Source: Flavobacteriaceae bacterium
GTDB lineage: Bacteria; Bacteroidota; Bacteroidia; Flavobacteriales; Flavobacteriaceae
NCBI GenBank assembly: GCA_002707025.1
Contig: PALG01000020.1
Location: forward strand, 1 to 64,000
Reading direction: 5' to 3'
DNA length: 64,000 bases
Below the pieces are notes generated by a model. It did no database searches. It had not been told where the DNA came from and saw only the letters and a program-made list of their open reading frames with translations. A program made the position numbers and the translations under genes. Within the stretch, counting starts at the first letter, position 1. Every line of letters begins with the position of its first letter. This document shows positions 7,859 to 16,369 of the stretch, in pieces.

Positions 7859-8152
7859 ATGACAGAAGAAGAGAAAAAAACAAAAGATTTTTACGAACGT
7901 TTACGGGACGAATTGGAACAGGATACTTCCTGGCCCGCTCCCTATTTATACAAATTTATTGTCCCTGCCAGTATGGAGAAGATCTCTGAAATACAAGGGG
8001 TTTTCAATGATATGGATGCCGATATTAGCACCCGGGACTCCTCAAAAGGGAACTTTACCAGTGTTTCGGTACGGGTCACCATGGAGTCACCGGAAGCCGT
8101 CGTGGAAAAATATCAGGAAGTTTCTAAGGTAGAAGGAGTGATTTCCTTATAA
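7859..8152 (+). CDS. DUF493 family protein (YbeD-like)
   Basis: 97 residues. Contains the ACT-like ferredoxin fold core of the family: YLYKFIVPAS, then FTSVSVRVTMESPEAVVEKYQEVSKVEGV. Length is right for DUF493 (85-100). Members are small cytoplasmic proteins thought to be regulatory (ACT-like), with no assigned ligand. Upstream -7 box TATCTTTG. Followed by DUF4290 and murA on the same strand with short gaps (54 and 14 nt), a layout often seen in Flavobacteriaceae. Confidence 0.9.
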   Translation: MTEEEKKTKDFYERLRDELEQDTSWPAPYLYKFIVPASMEKISEIQGVFNDMDADISTRDSSKGNFTSVSVRVTMESPEAVVEKYQEVSKVEGVISL

Positions 8153-8206
8153 TTTTATTATTTTGCAACATACTTCAACAAGTATTATTCCTAATACATT
8201 TATATT

Positions 8207-8836
8207 TTGATTGACAATATTGAATACAATACCGAGCGTCCCCATTTAATTATTCCCGAATATGGAAGGCATATTCAAAAAATGGTGGACCACGCGGTTT
8301 CCTTGGAAGACAAGGAGGCACGAAACCGATGTGCCAACAGCATTATTGCCGTGATGGGAAATTTGAATCCCCATTTACGCGACGTACCCGACTTTCAGCA
8401 TAAGCTATGGGACCAGTTGTTTATTATTTCCGACTTTAAGTTGGATGTGGATTCGCCTTTTCCCAAACCTTCCCGTGAAGAATTGGCCGAACGTCCACAG
8501 CACATGGGCTATCCCCAAAACTTTCCGAAGTATCGTTTCTACGGAAACAACATCAAGCGTATGATCGATGTGGCCAATAGTTGGGAAGCGGGCGATAAGA
8601 AGGAGGGACTTATCCTTACCATCGCCAACCATATGAAGAAAAGCTTCCTGAACTGGAACAAGGATACGGTAGAGGATGACGTGATCTTTCAGCACCTGTA
8701 TGAACTTTCCGAAGGGAAAATCAATTTGAAGAACAGTGATGAAGACCTGTCCGATTCCCAGAACTTGCTAAAGAATAAAAAGCGCTATAAAAAAACCCAT
8801 AAAACTAAAAACAACCGCAACCGTAAACGCCACTAA
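8207..8836 (+). CDS. DUF4290 domain protein
   Basis: 209 residues, starting at TTG (8207) because family members begin MI(D/E)N-(I/L)EYN and no ATG precedes IEYNTERPHLIIPEYGRH. The conserved block runs through HPHLRDVPDFQHKLWDQL-like and MGYPQNFPKYRFYG segments; the C-terminus (from about res 180) is a lysine-rich tail (KNKKRYKKTHKTKNNRNRKRH). Unknown function, restricted to Bacteroidota as far as I know, and commonly next to murA. Confidence 0.9.
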   Translation: MIDNIEYNTERPHLIIPEYGRHIQKMVDHAVSLEDKEARNRCANSIIAVMGNLNPHLRDVPDFQHKLWDQLFIISDFKLDVDSPFPKPSREELAERPQHMGYPQNFPKYRFYGNNIKRMIDVANSWEAGDKKEGLILTIANHMKKSFLNWNKDTVEDDVIFQHLYELSEGKINLKNSDEDLSDSQNLLKNKKRYKKTHKTKNNRNRKRH

Positions 8837-8850
8837 ACCAACCGTTATTC

Positions 8851-10161
8851 ATGGGAACTTTTCAAATTGAAGGTGGACGCTCCCTACAAGGGGAAATTCG
8901 TCCGCAAGGTGCCAAAAACGAAGCCTTACAAATTCTCTGTGCCGTATTATTAACCCCGGAAGAGGTCATTATTGAAAACATCCCCGACATTGTGGATGTC
9001 AATAAACTGATTAACATCCTAGGGAATTTAGGGGTGAAAATCCAAAAGCTGGGCAAAGGGAAGTACGCATTCCGTTCGGACGCCATTCATTTGGAATACT
9101 TGGAGTCTGAACTTTTCAAGAAAGAGGGAAGCTCCCTTCGTGGCTCCATTATGATTGTGGGTCCTTTATTGGCGCGCTTCGGAAAAGGTTACATTCCGCG
9201 TCCCGGTGGGGATAAAATTGGCCGGAGAAGGCTGGATACCCACTTTGAAGGGTTTATTAAGTTAGGGGCGAAGTTCCGCTACAATAAAGAAGAACGTTTT
9301 TATGGGGTGGAAGCCCCAAATGGACTCCAAGGAACCTACATGCTCTTGGACCAGGCTTCGGTAACGGGTACTGCCAATATTGTGATGGCTGCGGTCTTAG
9401 CCGAAGGAACCACTACGGTTTATAATGCTGCGTGTGAGCCTTATCTTCAGCAACTGTGCAAGATGCTCAATGCCATGGGCGCAAAAATTAGTGGCGTAGG
9501 GTCCAATCTATTGACCATTGAAGGGGTAAAGTCCTTAGGCGGATGTACCCACCGTATTTTGCCCGACATGATTGAGATTGGAAGTTGGATTGGACTGGCT
9601 GCCATGACCCAAAGTGAGATTACCATTAAAGACGTAAGTTGGGACAACTTGGGAATTATCCCCGATACGTTTAGAAAATTAGGGATTACCTTAGAAAAGA
9701 AGGGCGATGATATTTACATCCCCTCCCAAAAGGAGTACGAAATCCAGTCTGATATGGATGGTTCTATCTTAACGATTGCCGACGCCCCTTGGCCCGGCTT
9801 TACGCCCGATTTGTTAAGTATTGTACTCGTTACATGTACGCAAGCCAAAGGGAGTGTGTTGATTCACCAAAAAATGTTTGAAAGCCGTTTGTTCTTTGTG
9901 GACAAACTGATTGATATGGGTGCCAAGATTATTTTGTGTGACCCACACCGGGCTACGGTTATAGGGCATAACTTTAAGTCGAAGTTAAAGGCCACCACCA
10001 TGGTTTCGCCCGATATTAGAGCGGGTATTTCCTTATTAATTGCGGCACTTTCAGCCAAAGGGACCAGTACGATTCACAATATTGAACAGATTGATCGTGG
10101 TTACGAGAATATCGACGAAAGACTGCGTGCCATTGGGGCTAAAATTACCCGACTCGACTAA
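8851..10161 (+). CDS. murA: UDP-N-acetylglucosamine 1-carboxyvinyltransferase, Asp-type active site
   Basis: First committed step of peptidoglycan synthesis: enolpyruvyl transfer from PEP to UDP-GlcNAc, cytoplasmic. 436 residues, EPSP-synthase fold, N-terminal QGAKNEAL with the substrate lysine, and SVTGTANIVMAAVLAEGTT. The active-site loop reads RPGGDKIGRRRLDTHFEG where E. coli MurA has PGGCTIG-RPVDLH: Asp121 replaces the cysteine that fosfomycin alkylates. A C-to-D substitution is known (e.g. mycobacteria, Chlamydia) to keep activity and give intrinsic fosfomycin resistance. Starts 14 nt after DUF4290; stop abuts the convergent gene. Confidence 0.96.
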   Translation: MGTFQIEGGRSLQGEIRPQGAKNEALQILCAVLLTPEEVIIENIPDIVDVNKLINILGNLGVKIQKLGKGKYAFRSDAIHLEYLESELFKKEGSSLRGSIMIVGPLLARFGKGYIPRPGGDKIGRRRLDTHFEGFIKLGAKFRYNKEERFYGVEAPNGLQGTYMLLDQASVTGTANIVMAAVLAEGTTTVYNAACEPYLQQLCKMLNAMGAKISGVGSNLLTIEGVKSLGGCTHRILPDMIEIGSWIGLAAMTQSEITIKDVSWDNLGIIPDTFRKLGITLEKKGDDIYIPSQKEYEIQSDMDGSILTIADAPWPGFTPDLLSIVLVTCTQAKGSVLIHQKMFESRLFFVDKLIDMGAKIILCDPHRATVIGHNFKSKLKATTMVSPDIRAGISLLIAALSAKGTSTIHNIEQIDRGYENIDERLRAIGAKITRLD

Positions 10162-10743
10162 TTAAGACTTTTTCTGTTTGTTAAGTTCATCCTGAAGCTT
10201 TCTTCGAAGTTGTTGTTCCCGTTCCAAGGAACGCTGGCGATGGGATTCGAATTCTGCCTCGGTATCGGTCAACTTTTCTTGCGCCTCTTTGGTAATGCTA
10301 TTACTGGATTTAAAGCGGTAGATAAAATATAAGGTAACAAGTAGGAGCACTCCAATAATGGACCATAAAATAGCGTTGTAGGTCGATTTTTTAATCAAGG
10401 CCCCAAACAAATGAATGCCATCCTCTTTTTCTTTGCTAATCCCCAAAGCTGTTTCGGTTTTATTGATTTCCTGCTGAAGGGAATCGATACGTTGGGTGAG
10501 TTCGTTTATTTTGGCGTTACTGGACGAAAGATCATTTTGCAGGGCATTTAGGGAGTCGGTCACACTTTTCTTTAGCGCATTCAATTTGAAAATTTTTACG
10601 ACTTTATAATCTTGGTAGCGATTGGAATTTTCAATCACATCGGTGAATTGATCTTCCAGACTGTTTTCACTTTCCTGAGCCTGCAAATTGATGGCAAAAG
10701 CAGCAATCATACATACAAATAGAAGGAATTGGCGGTGTTTCAT
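10162..10743 (-). CDS. Exported coiled-coil protein with one membrane helix, unknown function
   Basis: 193 residues. N-terminal signal sequence ending near AFAINLQAQ, a predicted coiled coil (about res 60-100, LNALQNDLSSSNAKINELTQ pattern), a membrane helix (about res 122-142, ILWSIIGVLLLVTLYFIYRF) and a charged helical C-terminus rich in E/R/Q. I do not recognise a catalytic domain; homologues beside murA in flavobacteria are, from memory, sometimes mislabelled as a tRNA methyltransferase, which this composition does not support. Convergent with murA with no gap. Confidence 0.75.
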   Translation of the reverse strand: MKHRQFLLFVCMIAAFAINLQAQESENSLEDQFTDVIENSNRYQDYKVVKIFKLNALKKSVTDSLNALQNDLSSSNAKINELTQRIDSLQQEINKTETALGISKEKEDGIHLFGALIKKSTYNAILWSIIGVLLLVTLYFIYRFKSSNSITKEAQEKLTDTEAEFESHRQRSLEREQQLRRKLQDELNKQKKS

Positions 10744-10827
10744 AGCAAGGGGATGATTTAGGTTTGTTTCAGCCGCAACATTAAAAAATTACTTTTATAA
10801 CGCCCAACATTCATTTTGGTTTATCAT

Positions 10828-11064
10828 TTATTTAACAGCAACTAACGCTTCTGAATAACAATAACTTAAAGCTCCCGAGGGACACCGTTTTATTTGGTTG
10901 ATAATTTGCAGGGTATTTGCTGCGTCAAGATCTACCCAAGGAATAACCGAATTTCTAAAAACTTCTGAGAGTTCGTGACAACACCTTCCAGAATGCTGAC
11001 AGGTTTTGGGGTTATACGTCACGGTAATTTCTCCATTGGAGAAGCAATTGGGGTCGTTTATCAT
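10828..11064 (-). CDS. YjdI-like divergent 4Fe-4S mono-cluster protein
   Basis: 78 residues of the Fer4_19 family: CQHSGRCCHELSEVF and a distal KRCPSGALSYCY supply the cysteines for one iron-sulfur cluster. E. coli YjdI is the named relative; its electron partner is unknown. Monocistronic, facing the end of the photolyase operon across an AT-rich 100-bp gap. Confidence 0.88.
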   Translation of the reverse strand: MINDPNCFSNGEITVTYNPKTCQHSGRCCHELSEVFRNSVIPWVDLDAANTLQIINQIKRCPSGALSYCYSEALVAVK

Positions 11065-11164
11065 AGTTAAGAATTTGGGGGTTAACTATCTAAATGTCAT
11101 TAAATTATCGTTAAATATATATAAAATAACGACGAAATACATAATATATTGAATTTTCTTACAA

Positions 11165-12472
11165 TTATTTTAAGGCTTCCTTGTAGGTTTCCAAACAGCG
11201 TTCGCGGGCTTCCTTATGGTTTACCATAGGATCTGGGTAGGCGTCTTTATCTACTTCAGGTACCCACTTTTTGATGTATTTCCGATCCTTATCAAATTTA
11301 TCTATTTGGGTGGTAGGGTTAAAGATCCGGAAGTATGGAGCCGCATCTACGCCGCTGCCAGCAGCCCATTGCCAATTGCCTACATTGCTGGACATTTCGT
11401 AATCCAATAGCTTTTCCGCAAAATACGCTTCGCCCCAACGCCAATCGATGAGCAGGTGTTTGCATAAAAAACTGGCCACGATCATTCGCACGCGGTTGTG
11501 CATGTATCCTGTCTCGTTTAATTGTCGCATCCCAGCGTCGACAAAGGGATATCCGGTTTTCCCTTCTTTCCATTTATCGAATTCGTCTTCATTGTTACGC
11601 CATTCGATGCGGTCGTATTCCTTTCGGAAAGCGTTGTTTACGGTTTCTGGGAAGTGCCATAGGATTTGCATAAAGAATTCGCGCCAGATCAATTCCTTTA
11701 AGAAGGTATTGTTTTTTACTTCGGAAGCCTTTTTAACCAAGCTACGGATGCCTATTGTTCCAAAGCGAAGATGTGGCGAGAGATGGGAGGTACCCTCTGT
11801 ATTTCCCGGGAAGTTTCGGGTATCTTCATACGAAGCCATCAGGTCTTTTGAAATGTCAAAAGGTTTTACTTCAATAGACGATTTTGTAAATCCGATGTCA
11901 CTTAATGACAGGTTGGGAAGGCGTGAATTTTGATAGAGGTTGTCCCATTTTTTGGAGGGATCGTATACCTTCAATTTGCCTAACTCCTTGTATTTTTCCA
12001 GCCATTTTTTACTGTATGGGGTGTAGACCACATAGGGATCCCCATCGTTTTTGACCACTTCATCCTTTTCAAAAATCACTTGGTCCTTAAAGGTATAGAA
12101 GCCAATCTCTTTTTCGGAAAGCAATGCTTCTATCGCTTCGTCCCGCTCTTTGGCATAGGGTTCGTAATCGTGATTGGTAATGACATTCTTCACGTCAAAA
12201 TCCTTCAGTATTTCCTGAAATACCTTTTTTGGGGTCCCGTGGTAGATGCCAACACTGCTTCCGTGTTCCTGTAATTGATTGCGTAATTCCTGAAGTGTTT
12301 CAAAAATAAAGGTCACACGCGCATCGTCTTTTGGAAGCTTGTCCAAAATTTCCTTATCGAAAATAAAAATAGGCATTACGGGATATTTTCCGCAGAGTGC
12401 TTTATAAAAACCGGTATTGTCCTCTAGTCGAAGGTCCCTTCGGAACCAAAAAACGTTTACTTCCTTTGCCAC
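11165..12472 (-). CDS. phrB: Deoxyribodipyrimidine photolyase / cryptochrome, class I
   Basis: 435 residues: N-terminal photolyase antenna-binding domain (VFWFRRDLRLEDNTGF) and C-terminal FAD domain (LIWREFFMQILWHFPE, GYPFVDAGMRQL, YMHNRVRMIVASFL, WQWAAGSGVDAAPYFRIFNP). Light-driven CPD repair is the likely role; cryptochrome cannot be excluded. GTG start (12470-12472), directly abutting the TAA of the upstream SDR gene, so it depends on that operon. Confidence 0.95.
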   Translation of the reverse strand: MAKEVNVFWFRRDLRLEDNTGFYKALCGKYPVMPIFIFDKEILDKLPKDDARVTFIFETLQELRNQLQEHGSSVGIYHGTPKKVFQEILKDFDVKNVITNHDYEPYAKERDEAIEALLSEKEIGFYTFKDQVIFEKDEVVKNDGDPYVVYTPYSKKWLEKYKELGKLKVYDPSKKWDNLYQNSRLPNLSLSDIGFTKSSIEVKPFDISKDLMASYEDTRNFPGNTEGTSHLSPHLRFGTIGIRSLVKKASEVKNNTFLKELIWREFFMQILWHFPETVNNAFRKEYDRIEWRNNEDEFDKWKEGKTGYPFVDAGMRQLNETGYMHNRVRMIVASFLCKHLLIDWRWGEAYFAEKLLDYEMSSNVGNWQWAAGSGVDAAPYFRIFNPTTQIDKFDKDRKYIKKWVPEVDKDAYPDPMVNHKEARERCLETYKEALK

Positions 12473-13165
12473 TTACTGAATATTTAAGGTAGACATTCCG
12501 CCGTCCACCCCGATGATTTGTCCGGTTATCCATGACGAATCGTCTTGGAGTAGAAAGGAAGCCACTTTGGCGATATCTTTAGTAGTTCCTACACGTTTAA
12601 GCGGATGACGTTCGGCCATTTTCTCTTTTTTGTCTTCGGAAGATAGCAATTTACCCGCTAAGGGTGTATCGGTAAGTGAAGGTGCAATCACATTTACCCG
12701 AAAGTTTGGGGCATACTCGGCTGCCAAGGACTTAGCAAAGCCTTCAATAGCCCCTTTTGCGGCCGCTACACTGGTATGAAAGGGCATCCCAATTTGTACC
12801 GCCACTGTGCTAAAAAACACTAAGCTTGCTTGATCTGCCTTTTTCAATTTTGGCAGCAATTCGTGAACTACTTTCACCAGGGACAGAAAGTTAATTTCCA
12901 GATCTTCTGAAAAGTGATCGGGCTTCAGCATTTTGAAGGGTTTTAAATTGATACTTCCTGGGCAGTATGCGAGTCCGTCGAGCGTTTCGGGCAAATCTAT
13001 TTCAGTAATGTCATCTTTTAAAACATCAAATTTGCGATGCTCGCACCCCTCTGGGAGATCGTCTGCCGAACGCGAAGCAATGATCACGTTGTGGGAGTCG
13101 CTGAGTAAAGAAGCTATTTCGTGGCCAATTCCGTAGGAACCGCCAATGAGTAATATGTTTTTCAT
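12473..13165 (-). CDS. Atypical SDR-family protein lacking the catalytic tyrosine
   Basis: 230 residues with Rossmann glycine motif GGSYGIG near the N-terminus and C-terminal ITGQIIGVDGGM. In the active-site region, FSTVAVQIGMPFHTSVAAAKGAIEG keeps Ser and Lys, but the YxxxK tyrosine is Val (VAAAK). It is therefore unlikely to be a classical reductase; it may bind nucleotide or use another acid. Middle gene of SRPBCC-SDR-photolyase: its ATG overlaps the SRPBCC stop (ATGA) and its TAA touches the photolyase GTG. Role presumably tied to light/DNA repair or pigment stress. Confidence 0.85.
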   Translation of the reverse strand: MKNILLIGGSYGIGHEIASLLSDSHNVIIASRSADDLPEGCEHRKFDVLKDDITEIDLPETLDGLAYCPGSINLKPFKMLKPDHFSEDLEINFLSLVKVVHELLPKLKKADQASLVFFSTVAVQIGMPFHTSVAAAKGAIEGFAKSLAAEYAPNFRVNVIAPSLTDTPLAGKLLSSEDKKEKMAERHPLKRVGTTKDIAKVASFLLQDDSSWITGQIIGVDGGMSTLNIQ

Positions 13166-13632
13166 GATACAGGTTTTTGTCCAAAGAGTTCTATCAATTT
13201 TTCCCTTCGGTAATTAAAAATTTCATTCAGTTTGGGTTTCACCAAAATGGGGTGCATTAGTTGTCCCAACCAACCCATGGGAAGTTTGTAGTGAATGATG
13301 TCTTCCATTTCGACCCCGCCGGGTACTTCTTTTAAAAAATGCTTATGGTGCCAAAGGGCATACGGGCCAAAGCGTTGCTCGTCTACAAAGTATTCTTGAT
13401 CGACCACGTGGGTAATTTCGGTCACCCATTTGGTTTTTATTCCCATGACAGGTGTTACAATGTATTGAATAATTTGCCCTGGGTACATGGTCCTTTCAGC
13501 ACCCGAAAGAATATGGAAACCCATGTAATCTGGGGTAATCACTTTTAAGTTGGCAGGATCTGAGAGGAAGTCCCACGCTTCCTTTAAGGTAATGGGAAGC
13601 GTCTGTTTTGCAGTGAGGGTATATATTTTCAC
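13162..13632 (-). CDS. SRPBCC-family ligand-binding protein
   Basis: 156 residues. Opens with IYTLTAKQTLPITLKEAWDFLSDPANLKVITPDYMGF, the START/Bet v1-type helix-grip start, then WVTEITHV and YALWHHKHF strands, and a C-terminal helix MHPILVKPKLNEIFNYRREKL. Binds an unknown hydrophobic ligand. First gene of the photolyase operon, overlapping the SDR gene by 4 nt. Comparable genes beside photolyases are sometimes annotated as 'cell division inhibitor'; nothing here proves that. Confidence 0.85.
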   Translation of the reverse strand: MKIYTLTAKQTLPITLKEAWDFLSDPANLKVITPDYMGFHILSGAERTMYPGQIIQYIVTPVMGIKTKWVTEITHVVDQEYFVDEQRFGPYALWHHKHFLKEVPGGVEMEDIIHYKLPMGWLGQLMHPILVKPKLNEIFNYRREKLIELFGQKPVS

Positions 13633-13701
13633 GGATTGATTTTCCGTAAAGGTACACTTTGTTGAACAGAATTAAAAAATGATTAAACAAAATTTAACAG
13701 C

Positions 13702-13818
13702 TTACCGTTTGTAAGTGAAAACTTTGCGATTCATGGTTTTCAATCGATAGAGTTTTACAGGGGGCTTTCGTGGAGTGAAAGACTTGAGTCCGAATAGTTT
13801 CTTTAAGAGGCTAAGCAT
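13702..13818 (-). CDS. Possible 38-residue basic peptide gene
   Basis: An ATG (13816-13818) opens a frame to TAA at 13702-13704 encoding 38 residues (MLSLLKKLFGLK start, 9 Lys/Arg in the second half, ending TYKR). It occupies the otherwise empty 380-bp interval between SRPBCC and DUF2911 and is strongly basic, like small nucleic-acid or membrane-binding peptides. No recognised family; codon composition does not contradict a gene, but chance is a live alternative. Confidence 0.35.
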   Translation of the reverse strand: MLSLLKKLFGLKSFTPRKPPVKLYRLKTMNRKVFTYKR

Positions 13819-14013
13819 GTTTTTTATTTTAAATCTAGGATGAAAATTTGAGCTGTAAAAACAAATTGGCAATCATTAACCCTTATTTAGCAATTTGCTA
13901 ACTTTTTTGTTTTGTAAGTAGTTACGAAATATTTCTTTTTAAGGTTTTGTTAACTAAAATCCGCTTTTTCAAGTAGTATCTTCGTTACAACGTAAAAAAT
14001 CAATCTTATAATC

Positions 14014-14859
14014 ATGAAAAAATTATTTTTATTTGTTTTTGCAGGTCTTGTGGCTTCTGTAGGCTTTGCACAAATTGAAACCCCACAACCCAGTCCGTTT
14101 CAGAAAATAGAACAGAAAGTTGGACTCTCTGATGTAACCTTGGAATACTCCCGTCCTTCTATGAAAGGAAGGAAAATCTTTGGTGATTTAGTGCCTTACG
14201 ATAAAGTATGGAGAACCGGAGCCAACCAAAATACCAAAATTACTTTCAGTGATGATGTGATGATTGGCGATACCAAATTAAAAGCAGGATCTTACGCCAT
14301 TTACACCAAGCCAGGAACTCAAAGCTGGGAGGTGTATTTTTATACCGATACCAATAATTGGGGAAATCCACAGGAGTGGGAAGAAAGTAAAGTAGCTGTT
14401 GCGGTAAAAACACAGCCTTTACCTATGCCTATGAGTGTAGAAACCTTTACCATCACTTTTGATGACCTTAAAAATGATGGAGCTACTATTGGGATCCTTT
14501 GGGAGAACACTTACGTGGGAGTACCTTTTAGTGTACCTACCGATAAAATGGTGACTGCGAACATTGAGCGAGTAATGGGAGGACCTAGTTCTGGTGATTA
14601 CTACAATGCAGCTGTATATTATTTAACCGCCGATAAGGACATCAACAAAGCCAAGATGTGGATTGATAAATCTATCGAAATGAGCGAAAAGCCTGCCTTT
14701 TGGTATTACCGCCAGAAGTCTTTGATCTACGCCAAGGCTGGTGATAAGAAAGGCGCTATTGAAGCGGCTCAAAAATCCATGCAATTAGCTCAAGAAGCTG
14801 GGAACAGCGACTACGTAGCCTTAAATAAAAAATCTTTGGCCGAGTGGGGAGTTAAGTAA
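14014..14859 (+). CDS. DUF2911 secreted protein with TPR-like C-terminus
   Basis: 281 residues: signal peptide (cleavage near VGFAQ), a DUF2911 domain with TLEYSRPSMKGRKIFG, VPYDKVWRTGANQNT and SYAIYTKPG, and a C-terminal region of helical repeats (YYLTADKDINKAKMWIDKSI, YYRQKSLIYAKAGDKKGAIEAAQKS) resembling two TPRs. Common as a periplasmic/outer-envelope protein in Bacteroidota; function unknown. Single gene with its own terminator. Confidence 0.92.
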   Translation: MKKLFLFVFAGLVASVGFAQIETPQPSPFQKIEQKVGLSDVTLEYSRPSMKGRKIFGDLVPYDKVWRTGANQNTKITFSDDVMIGDTKLKAGSYAIYTKPGTQSWEVYFYTDTNNWGNPQEWEESKVAVAVKTQPLPMPMSVETFTITFDDLKNDGATIGILWENTYVGVPFSVPTDKMVTANIERVMGGPSSGDYYNAAVYYLTADKDINKAKMWIDKSIEMSEKPAFWYYRQKSLIYAKAGDKKGAIEAAQKSMQLAQEAGNSDYVALNKKSLAEWGVK

Positions 14860-14880
14860 ATCCCTCTCTTTACTATCATG

Positions 14881-14908
14881 AAAACGCTCCTTTGTGGAGC
14901 GTTTTTTT
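14881..14908. terminator. Bidirectional terminator between DUF2911 and AraC genes
   Basis: AAAACGCTCC-TTTGT-GGAGCGTTTT (14881-14890 / 14896-14905) then T-run. It overlaps the stop codon of the convergent AraC gene, so it can serve both. Confidence 0.88.
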
Positions 14909-15776
14909 ATACCAATACTTTTTTGATTTCATTTCGGTATTGGGAAGGGCTTTTCCCCGTAAATTCTTTAAATTTTTTATTGAAGTGTGAAAAGTTATTG
15001 AAGCCGCATTCAAAGCAAACATCGGTGATACTAAGGTGCTCTTCGGCCAATAGTTTGGAAGCATGAACCAGTCGGTACTCATTTACGAATTGGGTAAAGG
15101 TTTTTCCCGTCTTGTTTTTGAAATAGCGGCTGAAAGCCTGTTCGGTCATGCTCACCTTATCTGAGATTTCCTCTAACGAGATGGTTCGTTTAAAGTGTTC
15201 GCTTACAAAGCTGTAAATGGTATCCAAACGGGCGGTATCCTGTGGCTTGGATTCCAGCACCACATTTTCCACATTTAGAATGGTGTAATCTTCCACTTCC
15301 GCCAGTTCCTGCAGTATTTCCAGAAAAGCAATGAGTCGGTCGAAATTAGACAGTTCCAAAAGCCCTTCAATTTTAGGACCAATGGTTTCCTTGGTTTGAT
15401 CGTGAAAAACAATTCCCTGTTTGCTTCTAGTAAGTAGCCGCTTTACGGAAGCCATTTCAGGAGCTTCAAAAAAGTCTTCCCCCAAAAAGTCTTCACGCGC
15501 TTGGATGACCACTTCACTTTTGTTTTCGGTAAGTCGATCGGTAAAACCAAAGTGGGGCAGATGGGCCCCTATAAATATCAAGTCGCCATCATTGTAGTAG
15601 GAAATGTGGTTTCCGATATGCCGTTTGCCACTTCCACCATTAACATATACAATCTCCATTTCGGGATGGTAATGCCACGAAGCCGGGTTCTCGGCATTAA
15701 AGTTTTTAAAGTTATTCACCGAAAGGGAGCTTCCGTGGGAAGGAGCAATCGATTCAAATTGTGGTTTTTTCTTCAT
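14907..15776 (-). CDS. AraC-family transcriptional regulator (cupin sensor)
   Basis: 289 residues. N-terminal cupin/sensor half (ENPASWHYHPEMEIVYVNGG, LPHFGF), a middle helical linker, and a C-terminal two-HTH domain: ISLEEISDKVSMTEQAFSRYFKNKTG and LSITDVCFECGFNNFSHFNKKFKEFTGKSPSQYR. Effector unknown; such cupin-AraC proteins usually sense sugars. Target could be the neighbouring secreted protein gene at 15982, which is divergent. Confidence 0.92.
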   Translation of the reverse strand: MKKKPQFESIAPSHGSSLSVNNFKNFNAENPASWHYHPEMEIVYVNGGSGKRHIGNHISYYNDGDLIFIGAHLPHFGFTDRLTENKSEVVIQAREDFLGEDFFEAPEMASVKRLLTRSKQGIVFHDQTKETIGPKIEGLLELSNFDRLIAFLEILQELAEVEDYTILNVENVVLESKPQDTARLDTIYSFVSEHFKRTISLEEISDKVSMTEQAFSRYFKNKTGKTFTQFVNEYRLVHASKLLAEEHLSITDVCFECGFNNFSHFNKKFKEFTGKSPSQYRNEIKKVLV

Positions 15777-15981
15777 ACAGCATTTTCGAACTACAAAATT
15801 ACAACAGCCTTAAGGCGAGTATATGTGCAAATTTAGCATAAATATGTGGTATTTTAACCTTAACCTTAAATTAACAATGCATTGATGTTAAAAAAGAACA
15901 TATTTCAGCAAAAAGAGCAGTAGTACAGAAGCGAGAGCTGCCCCATCTTTGTACCATCATTAATCCTAAAAAGATAAAATT

Positions 15982-16314
15982 ATGAAGACTATTAAAAATG
16001 TATTGCTTACCGGATTATTTATGATTTCCATGGCAGCTATGGCCAACAACGAGAAAGTTACCACCAAAGAAGGTAACGTAACCATTACTGAAGAAAATGA
16101 AACTGTAGCGGTTTCTGTATTAAATACCAATAACGCCTCTTACCAACTATTCATTTACAGTAACAACGGCGATTTGGTATTTAAAGGAAAACTTGGAGAT
16201 CAGGCTAGTTTAGGGAAAGCTTTTGATTTTAAAACTGCTGAAAAAGGAGAATACACTTTCAAAGTAGTATCTACCAATGGAGAGCAGTTTGCGAAAAGTA
16301 TTAAAATCGGTTAA
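15982..16314 (+). CDS. Small secreted beta-sandwich-like protein
   Basis: 110 residues: signal peptide (MKTIKNVLLTGLFMISMAAMA, cleavage after ANA-like region), then alternating strands (VTITEENETVAVSVLN, YQLFIYSNNGDLVFKG) and a C-terminal EYTFKVVSTNGEQFAKSIKIG that resembles the short Ig-like sorting/DUF3244-type folds. No enzyme motif. Divergent from an AraC gene across 205 bp; ends at a strong terminator. Confidence 0.75.
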   Translation: MKTIKNVLLTGLFMISMAAMANNEKVTTKEGNVTITEENETVAVSVLNTNNASYQLFIYSNNGDLVFKGKLGDQASLGKAFDFKTAEKGEYTFKVVSTNGEQFAKSIKIG

Positions 16315-16340
16315 TTGAGATTTTAATTTTTGGTCGTTAG

Positions 16341-16369
16341 AAAAAGGGCAGCATTCGCTGCCCTTTTTT
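16341..16369. terminator. Bidirectional terminator
   Basis: AAAAAGGGCAGC-ATTC-GCTGCCCTTTTT (16341-16352 / 16357-16368). It ends the small secreted gene and overlaps the stop codon (16368-16370) of the convergent DUF1801 gene. Confidence 0.9.
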
